64,000 nt of DNA from Isoetes taiwanensis (taxonomy: Eukaryota; Streptophyta; Lycopodiopsida; Isoetales; Isoetaceae), in NCBI GenBank assembly GCA_021234155.1, contig JAJEKV010000002.1, forward strand, positions 41,717,203-41,781,202, read 5' to 3'. The notes beneath the pieces are model-generated. The model was not told the DNA's origin. It saw nothing but the letters and a program-made list of their open reading frames with translations, and ran no database searches. A program made the position numbers and the translations under genes. Below are positions 21,580 to 32,060 of this stretch, in pieces. Positions within the stretch are counted from its first letter, which is position 1. The number at the start of each line of letters is the position of its first letter.

Positions 21580-22370
21580 TTATAATTCAGTGCAAAAAAC
21601 CTTATTCTTAAGTAGCTCAGTATTGAATTTGAATGGAGCATTGGCTCCTCCCTTCCTTCCCTGCATTGGACTGGTCATAATCTGTGGGAAGTGGTCTGAG
21701 ATGGAATTCCCAATATCACTATTAATTGTCACATTATCCAGAGAATGAATGGTCTGAGTCCTCATATAGAATCTGTCTAGAAGACAGAAAATCCTGTCAG
21801 CCCCTTTCCTCTTGTTGGACCAGGAATAAATATTGGAAGAGGATGGGGGGATATAACATAAATCAAGAGTCAGAGATTCCCGTATGGATCTTTCACTTTT
21901 AGACATATTTAATTTCTTCCCAAATTTTTGTTCCCATGTAGGGGTATTGTTGAAGTCACCTGCTATTATAATATTCACATAATTTTTCTGAGCAAGCCAT
22001 TGTTGCATTTCCCCCCATTTTTTCTCTCTTTCTGCAGGTTCAGTCGAAGCATATACATTAATTACAGCCAAAGGTTCTCCATCAACCTCCAGGGAGACCA
22101 TAGACCATCTTCCACTAGAGTGACAATAAGAGTCAAGTTTTTTAAAACCCTGCTACATAGTACAGATGCCCCCCTTGGTGCCATCAGCAGCAGTTCACAC
22201 AGCATCACCATTTGGGAACACCCAGCTTCCCAATCTAGCAGCTTCAAAAGATGGCAATCTATGCTCCTGAACTAGAATGATATCAGCTTTCAGTTCTTTA
22301 AGGGCAACTATAGCTCTTTTCCTTTTGAGGGGGCCCTTAATTCCTCTCATGTTCCAGGTAATACACTTCA
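21580..22370 (-). pseudogene. L1 apurinic-like endonuclease domain
   Basis: The domain starts near 22,370 with NMRGIKGPLKRKR and ADIILVQEHR (the N and E of the catalytic site), continues in another frame from about 22,101 with VSLEVDGEPLAVINVYAST, IIAGDFNNTP (GDFN motif), LLDRFYM and ISDHFPQI (SDH motif). These are the exonuclease-endonuclease-phosphatase residues that nick the target DNA. A frame change and stops near 22,060-22,200 break it. Confidence 0.85.
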
Positions 22371-23332
22371 TTAAGCTGGGTATGTTTTCCTTGCCTGGAC
22401 CCTCAAGTTTAGGGCAGGGCTATTATCAGAAAAATAGACTTTCTTGCCCCTCTTTTTGACAGTAGCAGGGGTATAGAAAACTTCTTTATCCAGTGCAGAA
22501 GGAGCAGAAGTATCAGGAACAGAAATACTCTCCTCTTCTAAGTTCAATTCCTCAGTGCCTGCAAAAGTATCATCCACTCCTTCTGAACATAGTTCCTCCA
22601 AAGGAGATCCAATGAAGAACTTAGAATCATATTCTTTCGGTTCTAGCCCAATTGTGCATGGCACAATTTCGGGATCCTGATTTTCAATGGATTTTTGAGC
22701 TTCCTCCTTTTCAATTAGTTCCATGAGTTCCTGATGTAGATCAGATCCTTCCGTTGGGTCCCCTTTACCTGGAGAAAAGAACTCCATTCTATTAAGAGTT
22801 ATGGGAGAAACATTAGATTTCTCACCCTGGAATAACACAGTCCCTCCAGTTGACTTATCAAAGTCAGTCGAGTCGGGATACTCATTGACTCTTGGATAAA
22901 TGGGATCCACAATTACTCCTTTGTAGATGTGCAGGGTCAACACTAATTTGGGGTCGTTTTCAATGTCAGTTTTCATTTTACCTTTATTATGGATAATCAC
23001 TTGGCCCATTGGACTTATAAAATTTACAGTTGGACTTTGCGTCAAGACTGTCTCTTGGCCAATGGGGCTTATAAGCCCATTATCCTAATTAATTCCCTGT
23101 TCAATTTCTTGGCCCTATGACTTGGGACTTACAAGAACCTTGAACCGATTCTCCAGATTACTGTTCAACTCCGTTTTTCTCCATTCTCTATGTTGTCTTC
23201 TATTTTCATTTCTCACCAGTTCAGCATGCCTACTATCCTCCCTGCTTTTTCTTCTTTTCTGGATTCTTCGAGCACTCCCATTGAGATTCCTTTTCTCTTT
23301 CTTCCTATTGTGGACAGAGGTCCAGTCACCCT
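22371..23332 (-). pseudogene. L1 ORF1 C-terminal part
   Basis: A 224-residue frame (23,045-22,371), Glu/Ser-rich, then a basic tail (ATVKKRGKKVYFSDNSPALNLRV), followed at once by the endonuclease start. Upstream, 23,332-23,115 has a basic region (NRKKEKRNLNGSARRIQKRR). It continues the DUF4283-like ORF1 whose N-terminal half is at 38,034-39,060. No catalytic domain is expected; ORF1 proteins bind element RNA. Confidence 0.65.
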
Positions 23333-23337
23333 CCACA
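23333..23337 (+). other. Target-site duplication CCACA, left
   Basis: CCACA precedes the TG of the Copia-1 LTR and is repeated directly after the other LTR at 38,029-38,033. Confidence 0.95.
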
Positions 23338-24174
23338 TGTAAGTATTTTTCAAAAAAACAACAACTACACAGCACACAATGATGTCAATAGTATTCAAAT
23401 GAATACAAGCTCTTGGAATTATACATCAAACCTATTTAAAGAACAACACAATAGTTCCACAACAATATCTCACAATGAGAACTCCTATGCAATTTGATAA
23501 ATCATCAATCAATTTCCAAGCACTATGGTTCATTGAATATCTATTTGAACCAACTTCAACCATTGTAATAAATCATAATGAATCACTGTAGCTTAATGAA
23601 AACATTCAGCGAAATTAAACCATTCATGTTTTTAACCTTTCGACGGTTATTCCCCTTGGACTTAGTCTCCCGAACTCTAAGTATCAATGATCTAACTTTC
23701 TGCTTATCTTATTCTGCCGATCCGGCGGTTATGCCAGACCGTTAGCCAGCTTCTGGATCAGCTTGGTTTCCTTGGCATCTCAGCATTGGACCGAGCCATT
23801 TCAAACTAAAATTGGCTCCAGGCATCTCGACACCAATTCGAATATTCTCTTGTATACATTCAATGGTTTATAATAACCTTCGCCCTATAATTCGTCAATG
23901 GTTCATAACCATTGCTTCAAATTTCCTTTCGACCTAGTAGCTTAGGTTAAGGATTTTGCTATGATAATGCTCCCATTCACTTAGGTCAAATTTCAACCTA
24001 TGTACAACTCCACCTGTATGTTTCTAAATTGTTAACTCATTCCCAGGCAGCTTCTCTGTATTGTCATTTTCACAACAATATTGTTTTCTGTGATTTTTCT
24101 ACTGTGCAGCTTTGATTTCAATCAAATATGTCTTCCACATTTTCCACATACTAAATTTGATATGAACCCCAACA
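23338..24174 (-). repeat. Copia-1 3' LTR
   Basis: 837 bp with TG...CA ends on either strand (plus strand TGTAAG...CCAACA). Nearly identical to 37,187-38,028; visible differences include a CTATAG-like 5-bp indel near 23,586 and single substitutions. Such closeness shows that insertion was fairly recent compared with the decayed L1. Confidence 0.95.
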
Positions 24175-24186
24175 TTTCCCCTTTCA
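24175..24186 (-). other. Copia-1 polypurine tract
   Basis: On the minus strand TGAAAGGGGAAA directly abuts the 3' LTR, the expected plus-strand primer for reverse transcription. Confidence 0.85.
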
Positions 24187-24349
24187 TATTATAATTTGTG
24201 AACTTCAAATGCCTAAGCATATCATATATTAACATCTCTGCAACAGTCTGAAATCTTCCCTATAATCTGTGAACTTCAACATTCTAAGCATATCACTGCT
24301 TAATATTTCTGCAATTTAAGTCTGACAACATCTTCTGAAGACTTCTCCA

Positions 24350-27300
24350 TCAAATATGAATTTCAACTTTCCAAGACTGCCATAGCTTAGTATCTATGCA
24401 ATTTAAGTCTGATGACAGTTTATGAAATCTTCTCCAAGTTAAACCCGTTGTCATTATATCTGCAAGCTGGTCTTCTGATTTAACATATTTTAACTGAATG
24501 AAGCCTTTATTTACCATATCCCTAATGTAATGCATTTCCATTTCAATATGCTTTGTCCTTTCATGCAGGACAGGGTTTTTGGCCATTGCAATACAACTTT
24601 GATTATCACAAAATAATTCAGTACTTTCTTCCTGTTTTATGTCTAGCTCTTCCAACAGTCTTCTAGTCCATATGATTTCTTTTGCTGCCAATGTAGTTGA
24701 TGCATACTCAAACTCTGCTGTAGAAAGTGCAACAGAAGATTGCTTTTTGCTCCTCCAGCTTATTGGTGCTCCTCCTAACATTAAAATGTACCCTGAGGTG
24801 GACTTTCTCTCATCCAGATCCCCACACCAGTCTGCATCACTGAAACCTTTCAATCTTAAATCCTTTGAACAATAAATGATCCCCGAATTCTTTGTTCCCT
24901 TCAAAAACCTTAACACCTTTTTGGCTGCCAACCAATGTTCATATCCTGGATTGTGATTGTATCTACTCAACACATTTACAATATATGCTATGTCAGGCCT
25001 CGTATTGTTGGCAATGAATAACAAACTTCCTACTAGCTGCCTATATGGCACTTTGCTCATCTTCTCCTTTTCCTTCTCATTCTTAGGACATAAGGCCTTT
25101 GATAACTTGGTTCCAGCCATAATAGGTATTTTAACTGGATTACACTCTTCCATATTAAACTTCTCTAAAACAGAATCAATGTACTTACTCTGATTTAGAG
25201 ATATTCTTATGTTTTCTCTGTCTCTCGTCACTTGTACACCAAGAAACTTTGACAATTCTCCCAGATCTGTCATTTTGTACCTGTTTTTGAGCTTTTCCTT
25301 GCATTCATTCAAGAAATCCATATTGTTAGCTGCCAAAATACAGTCATCTACATAGACTGCAATTATACAAAAAACCTTTCCTTCTCTTAACACATATACA
25401 TTCCCATCATTTGCTAACTTGATGAAGTTTTGTTCCTTTAAGAAACCATCAATGCAAAAATACTATTGCCTTGGAGATTGTCTCAATCCATAAACCGCCT
25501 TCTTTAATCTCCACACCTTTTCTTTTCCCACTTCAAAGCCCAAAGCTTGTTTCATGTAGACTTCTTCTTCTAAATCTGCATTGAGAAAAGCAGTACATAC
25601 ATCCATATGATGTAAGTCAAGATTTAAAGCATTAGCTATAGCAATAATGTGAGTATGTTTCATCAAAATCAACTCCCTTTCTTTGTGAGTAGCCTTGAGC
25701 CACTAGCCTTGCCTTGTATTTAGGACTCCCATCTGCATTTACTTTCAGCTTGAATACCCATTTGTTTCCTATGGCTGTTTTTCCCTTTGGTAATTCTACT
25801 AATTCATAAGTAGAAGTTCTCTCAAACGAATTTATTTCTTCTGTCATTGCATTTTTCCAGTTTTCACAGTCATGTGATTTAATGGCTTCCTCAAAGCTTT
25901 CTGGCACTCCTGATTCCAATACCATGTGAATTTCTTCAATATTTTCCTTTAGGTTTTGTAGCCTGCCACTTTTCCCATCCTCTCTTCTGCCATATTTTTG
26001 TGTGTCTATATTGACTTCTTGCTGCAACCTTTCCCCTTCACATTTTCTTTTTCTAACTTGTTTGTTTAATTCTAAATTTTCTTCAGACCCGAACTCATTA
26101 TCTTTTGTTTCAGCCTTTTCTCCAATGTCAATGCCTTCAATACTTTCTGTATCAGAATCTATTTCTTCTTGTTTTTCTAGCATCTTGTTTTCTTCCATTC
26201 TCATGTAATCATTTTCTGTAGCTTTCAATTTTCCAGACTTCTCCTCTTTTCCTATGTTTTGTTCTTCCACCAAAGGTCTATATAATATCTTTTCTTCAAA
26301 GATTACATCCCTGCTCACTAAAATTCTTCCTTTGAGAGGATCATACATTCTATATCCATTGGAATGATTGTCATAACCAACTAAATAAGTTATGATGGAT
26401 CTATCATCCAATTTCTGCCTTAATTGCTGAGGTACATGTGTATATCCAAGACAACCATATACCTTGAACATTTCCAGGTTTGGATTCCTTCCTGACCACA
26501 CAAATTCTGGACATTTTCCATGTAAGCTTTTGGATGGTAATGCATTCTGTATCAGCACTGCAGTTTTGACTGCCTCTTCCCAAAGATAATTTGGTAAGCC
26601 AGCATGTTTTAACATGGATCTTGTTGCATTCAAGATTGTCTTGTTTTTCCTTTCTGCTACCCCATTCTGTTGGGGTGTATGACTGCATGTATATTGTCTT
26701 TTGATTCCCTTTTCCATGCAGTATCTCACAAATTTGCCTGACATGTACTCCCCTCCTCGGTCAGACCTCACACACTTAATTTTCTTCCCTGTCTCACATT
26801 CAACCTCTGCTGCAAAGATTTTAAATGCCTCGAATGCCTGGTCTTTAGTTCTTAGACAATATAATTTTGTTTTCCTGCTGTAGTCATCAACAAATGTTAT
26901 AAAGTACCTCTTTCCAGTTATTCATCTTATGTTCAATGGACCACAAAGGTCTGTATGAATCAATCCCAAAATTTCATTTGCTTTCCCCTTTGCCTTTGAG
27001 AAAGGTAACCTTGAATGTTTTCCAAGCATGCAGCCCCTACACATATAATTTTATGTTTTCATGTCAGCAGCCTTTATCAACCCTTGTTTTATCATAAAAT
27101 CCAAAATTTTCATGTTGGTGTGCCCAAGCCTTTCATGCCAAATTGCCATGCTTGGAGATTGTGTCAGATTGATGCTTTCTATGTGTCGAATATTTATTCC
27201 AAAAAGATTACCAACCCTTCTTCCCAAAAACTTCAATTCATTTCCATCAAAAACCTTACAATGAGTTCTTTCAAAAACTACTTTCAATCCCATGTCAACT

Positions 27301-27559
27301 AGTTGGGAAATTGAAATTAAATTCCTAACCAAAGTAGGAACACACAAAACATTTTGTAAGTTGACTATTCTGCCATTTAGATCAAACAGTTCCAATATTC
27401 CAACATCTTCAATTTTTTGTAGATCCCCATTTCCAATTTGTATGTGTCCACCTAGGCTCCCTCTTTTTTCTTTCAAGATTTTCGAGTTGCAGGCAATGGA
27501 TCTTTCTGCTCCACTATCTAAAATCATGAAATCATTATCAACAATGTTTTCATTAAGCA
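24350..27559 (-). pseudogene. Copia-1 pol (protease, integrase, RT, RNase H)
   Basis: Protease ILDSGAERSIAC at about 27,530, GAG-pre-integrase MAIWHERLGHTNMKIL, CRGCMLGK; integrase from about 26,990 with MRSDRGGEYMSGKF and TPQQNGVAERKNKT; RT with KWVFKLKVNADGSPKYKARL, MDVCTAFLNADLEEEVYM, AVYGLRQSPRQ and the catalytic YVDDCILA; RNase H with DADWCGDLDERKSTSGY, STAEFEY and LFCDNQSCIAMAKNP. The second catalytic block reads TAEFEY where Copia-2 has TAESEY. Frame breaks lie near 27,050, 26,770, 25,670 and 25,430, so this copy cannot make a full polyprotein. Confidence 0.92.
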
Positions 27560-27564
27560 ATTAA

Positions 27565-28378
27565 TGTGAGAAATATAGAGGAAAATAATTGGTTCATATC
27601 ATAATCTTGTTGGAAGTTCTTCTCAATTTACTTATTTTATCTTAAGTGAATTCTGAGGAAAACATGGAAGATATCTGAGCATAAAGACAGGGGAACAATC
27701 TGAGCTAGAAAATTGTCAGAGTCTTGAAGTTAGAATGGTGAAAGCATGGGCGTATGATTACATGGTTAAGTTCATTTAACTGTGTAACTGAAGACACCTG
27801 TGATGGATATTTGACCTAGGCAGAATGTGGCATTTTCATGGTTAATATTCAACCATTGTCTAAAGCAGATAAACCATTGAAATAATACAATGGAATATTC
27901 GAAGACCCATCGAAATGGCTCGGTCCAATACAAACCAGACATGGAGATTCGACTGCTTCCGGAAGGTAGCTAGCGGTCTGGCATCACCGCCGGGCTGCCA
28001 AGTTTAAAGCTAAGGTGTAAATAGGGAGATTTCAGTTCGTGTGATTCCAGTTCGGGTGTATAGCAGATCGTCTTGGTCGAGCTAGGGAGCAATGTTTTCT
28101 GAAGGTCCCATTGTGAAGATATATTCATTAATGAATTCTATATTGACAATGCTATTTGATTCATAAGATTAGTATATTGTGTAAAGCTAAGTGCATTGTT
28201 GTTACCATTGAGATTTGATACAAAAGTCATGATTGAGTCAAGGATATATTATAGTATGATGAAAGATCATTGAGATTGAAATCTAATGTTATGTTGTGAT
28301 GCTGGTACAATGGTTGCATAAGTCATAAGTAAACAATAATTGAATTTTTCTGTGACTATATCTGAAAAATTCCTAACA
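27565..28378 (+). repeat. Copia-2 5' LTR
   Basis: 814 bp, TGTGAG...CTAACA. Differs from the 3' LTR by a ~26-bp deletion after CCATCGAAATG (near 27,918) and a few substitutions; otherwise almost identical. Confidence 0.95.
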
Positions 28379-28389
28379 GTGGTATCAGA
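28379..28389 (+). other. Copia-2 primer-binding site
   Basis: GTGGTATCAGA directly after the LTR matches the 3' end of initiator Met-tRNA (TGGTATCAGAGC in the Copia-1 site). It is cut by the LINE insertion: TCAGA at 28,385-28,389 is repeated at 31,106-31,110, where GCAGG resumes. Confidence 0.9.
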
Positions 28390-31105
28390 ATAGAATAGAA
28401 TAGAATATGATTTTATCGTCCACGGAGACCAACTGGCCTATGGGACCCAAGTACAAAGAGAGAGCAGCAGGCGTATTACTACCAGGATTAAAAAACCCGC
28501 GCCCAGAAGGGTTTTCGGGAAAAACCTTAGTAGCAATAAGGATCTTGACATCTTGCCGCATTATATACATAATCACAAAGAATGCAATTTGAGGTTAATG
28601 TCGAGACGGGGGGCATAAGCGAGTCCGCATTATCCATTACCTCCCGAGGTCTGATCCCAACAAGCCTACGAGGCCGTGCTCAGTAGCTCATGCAAGGCCT
28701 GATGGGGCACAACTAACCGAGCATACCGAGCCCGGATATGCTCGTACGCCGGACAGGCCTGAAGGGCGTGACTTTCATCCTCAATGGCGCCCTGTTGGCC
28801 CCGCGACAGGCCGGCTGTGTCCTCACGCGGCTCCCGAATCCATCTCCCTGTCTCAATGCGGAGGTGGTGTGCACCTGTGTGAATGGAAGCAATCACCCTG
28901 CGCTTTTTCATGGGTAGATGGGTGCGCAGGTAGTGATGTGGGCCCCTCGTGAGCATGGGATTAACCTGCTGTCGATAATTTGCCACCTTGACATGTGACA
29001 AGGCCTCTGCATCCCAAAGTTTGGCCATGAAGCAAGCATCCAAATCTTTGCTTCAAAGCGGCCAAGCGTTCCTTCGGTGTATGCACTGGTCCACATCTGT
29101 GTGCCTGCACATTCCATAGCGAGAACCACTGGGCTTGCTTGTCTTTCCAGCAGGCTTTGAGTCGCTGCGGGTCCATCGCCACTGCCAAAGCAAGGTTGGG
29201 CAGCCGGGCTTCATCCATAGCCACCACCTTCTGGAAGTAAATAATGTGACGCGTTCAGTAGCAGCCCCTCGTAATGGAAGGAAGCCCATCTCCCGGAGCA
29301 AGATCGATATGGGGCCGTGGATTTCACTCCCATTGCGGGCCAAGAAGGCCTTACATACTGCTCTAGATCGTTCCAAGTGGTGAGGGATATCACCGGCCCC
29401 CATACGCCCCATAGAGGAGGACCGGTTCAACCAAGGCCACGAACAAGTGTGCCCTGGTGACCCCATGCATCTGACTACGCCTTGTGATTGTTGTTTTGCA
29501 TTGCATCTGTGGCTTTCCGACTGCGGTGACCCAAACGATGGATGCATCCCGGTGTGGTAGTAGAAAACTCAATGCCCAAATACTTATAAGACTGAGCCAC
29601 CTCCACTACCTTTTACGTAAGTGAATGAGGGAAGGCGTGGGTCTTTGGGATGATGGGACCAGCAGACACCCTTGTCTTGGCCAAATTAACTCTCATGTCG
29701 GTGAATTGGCGCGAAAGTGTCCAAAGCATCCGGTGGCGTTGCATGTCCTCCGGGGTATATCGCGGCAGGTCAACATCATCGGCATATATGAGTTGCGGAT
29801 TATGTGGTGCATCAACTGAGCGCCTCCCCCGCCGCCTAGCCATTCTTCTAGCTGGTCAATGTACAAGCCGAAGAGCATCGGGGATAGAGGGCAGCCCCGG
29901 CGCACCCCAATGCTACTAACAACGGGCTCCCCGACAAGCGGTGAGAGGCGGCCGGAGCAAGCCTCATTATAGTCTGTATATAGCATTCTCGCAAGTCGAC
30001 GGGGTCCCTAGTCGTCTCAATCGTCCCACAACTTATCCCGGAGGCACCGCGTGTCAAAAGCCTTTGCGAAATCCACAAAGCAACGGTCACAGTTATTAAA
30101 GGCCGATTCCGGCTATCCTCTATGAGTGTTCGCAGAGTGAAGATATGGTCAATAGTAGAATGCCTCGGGGAAGCCCTTGCCTAGCGTGAGAGCCCACACT
30201 TCTCCATCCTCTCGCCCAAAGTGTCAATCGCGCTCAAGAATCCCGGCAAGCAACTTGGCAAAGGCGAACCCGACCATAATGGTACGATAGTTGGCTGGGC
30301 TATGGGGTCCCCTGCTTTGTATATGGGCACAACTCTACCGGTAGTCCAAAGGGGGGAAGGCTTCTTGCAATGCCCTGTTGAAGAGTCTTTGTGAGAACCG
30401 GTACCATTGGGGGCCCGCCCATTTGAGAAGCTCTGCGCATACCATCCAAATCTGGCGCCTTCCCGATTAGCGTTTGCAGGCCCCATTATGACATCCCCTT
30501 CAAGAATGACCCGATTGCTAGGCCTGTCTGCGAGGTACCGGTGCCCGGCTTCCCATTGGGTCATCACAAATTGCTTTGCAAGTATCTCACCCATTGTTCC
30601 GGGGTAATATTTCCGTGGGCGTGCGGGCTTACTCAAGACCTTTCTCCGAGGCCCCTAGGGTGGCGGTCTAGGAGACCAAACATCTCATTCTTTGGTGCTC
30701 CGCAAAAGGTACCCAGCTTTCTTGGTCTTGAGGAAGGAGCGGTATTGACGGACGGCTCCGGGCGGGCGAATGGTGGGGTCCAAAGACTTGGCGGAGCCAT
30801 CGTTTCAAAAATCTCCCGACATCCAAATCATGATCATCGAACCGATGATTGGGGGAAGGTGGTTGCAGCCCCTGTGGATCGTCGAGGCGGCCTCTCCCAA
30901 AGCATCCCCCTACCCTCGGCGAAAGAGCCGGTTCACCGGGGCCGCTGTTGTTGAAGTGTGGGGAGTTGCGGCCTCCCGCAGCTCATGCTCAAGCATCCTC
31001 GCATAGACCGCCGCATGATCATAGTCCAGACGCAACCGTGGTACATGGGGTGTTGGGGCAATGGGTGCTCAGTTGGCCTGCCAATCTATCTGCAAGAACA
31101 GGGGC
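28390..31105 (-). mobile_element. 2.7-kb LINE with (TATTC)n tail
   Basis: LINE on the minus strand inside the Copia-2 leader. It has a 3'UTR with the conserved stem-loop, a (TATTC)3-4 tail (plus strand AATAG repeats at 28,390-28,405) and a 5-bp target duplication TCAGA. It is 5'-truncated: only RT and C-terminus remain, without endonuclease. GC content is clearly above that of its surroundings, and above that of the 16.8-kb copy. Confidence 0.9.
28666..30660 (-). pseudogene. LINE reverse transcriptase and C-terminus
   Basis: RT part: TTGRVVPIYKAGDP at about 30,300, VGEPVVSSIGVRRGCPLSPM-LFGLYIDQLEEWL at about 29,900, the catalytic box LIYADDVDLPRYTPED at about 29,790, NLAKTRV after it. C-terminus: NLALAVAMDPQRLKACWKD at about 29,190 and IASIHTGAHHLRIETGRW then IEDESHALQACPAYE at about 28,880-28,740. 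YADD is preserved, but the reading frame changes at least five times, so it is dead. The RT begins well inside the domain, as expected of a 5'-truncated insertion. Confidence 0.88.
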
Positions 31106-31130
31106 TCAGAGCAGGCTTGCAGACAAAATG

Positions 31131-32060
31131 TCTAGCAGATTTGGAGCAGGATTGTTGAATGCCATAGATGTATTCAAGGGGGATAATGGCTTTCAAGTGT
31201 GGAAGGAGAAAGTGAAGCATGTGCTTCAAGTAGAAGACCTTTGGGGTCTTATTGAAACTTCTGAAGAAGAAACCAGCAGGTCTACAACTTCTGGAGCAAA
31301 TCAGGGGGCTGATAATGCAAAGATACGAGAAGCTCAAGGCATTATAATGAGCAAGGTAAGTGCAGGGATTGTCCTGAAGTTAAGAGGAATGTCCCCAAGA
31401 CAAATGTGGAATTACATGCTGAAAACTTATGAAGCCAAAACATCTTCTCAAATTGATCTATTAGAGAATGAGCTGAGGAGACTTAAGTTCCATGACAGGG
31501 ACAATGTAAATGACTTCTTCCAAAACTTTGATAACATAATAGCAGACTTGGAGGAAGCTGGTGTGATGTATTCTCAACAACAGTAAGTGTTAGCTATTTC
31601 CAGGGCAGTGACAAATTTGGGAAACATTGCAATATTTATCAGAACCATTGCAACCACCAGACTTGAAGCTGAGAGGATGCTTAAAACAGAGCTGGAACAG
31701 AACAGAGTGTTGGAGGAGGAAGACACAAGTCAAATCCTAATGGCAAAAGGAAAAGGTAAGACTGAATCTCGTCAAGTAGGGAAGACTGGTCCATGTTTCA
31801 ATTGTAATGAATATGGCCATATTAAAATAAATTGTCCCAAGATGTCAAAAGACATAAATTGTTACAATTGTGGTGGACGAGGTCACTATGCATCAAACTG
31901 TTCCTCTCCAAAAGAAAATAACAGAGGCAAATTTAGAGGTGGAAGGGGAAATCAGAATTTTAGAGGCAGAGGAAGAGGCAGGGGCAGAAGATCAAACCCA
32001 GAAGCTAACATAGCTGAAGAAGTGCTCTTGGAAGAAGAAAATGGAGATGAAGAAGAAGAG
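31131..32060 (+). pseudogene. Copia-2 gag
   Basis: Starts ATG at 31,131 (MSSRFGAGLLNAIDVFKG), 25 bp after the end of the LINE. UBN2-like core with SSQIDLLENELRRLKFHD and DFFQNFDNIIADLEEAG, then TAA at 31,584 directly after YSQQQ, where Copia-1 reads YSQQQQVLAISRAV. The frame continues with VLAISRAVTNLGN, two zinc knuckles CFNCNEYGHIKINC and CYNCGGRGHYASNC, and an Arg/Gly-rich tail. One nonsense codon therefore splits an otherwise complete gag. Confidence 0.93.

Larger units (their letters stand above)
20176..23332 (-). mobile_element. L1-type LINE, middle segment
   Basis: ORF1 C-terminal part, endonuclease and first two thirds of the RT of the same L1 whose 3' end is at 12,515-14,621. The 5' edge is the Copia-1 target site (CCACA at 23,333-23,337); the upstream ORF1 resumes at 38,034. 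The 3' edge is the right terminus of the DNA transposon. Confidence 0.9.

Noticed and set aside
29135-29383. Plus-strand frames across the LINE at 28.4-31.1 kb
   Set aside because: Shadows of the minus-strand RT, whose motifs (GVRRGCPLSPM, YADD) are clear.
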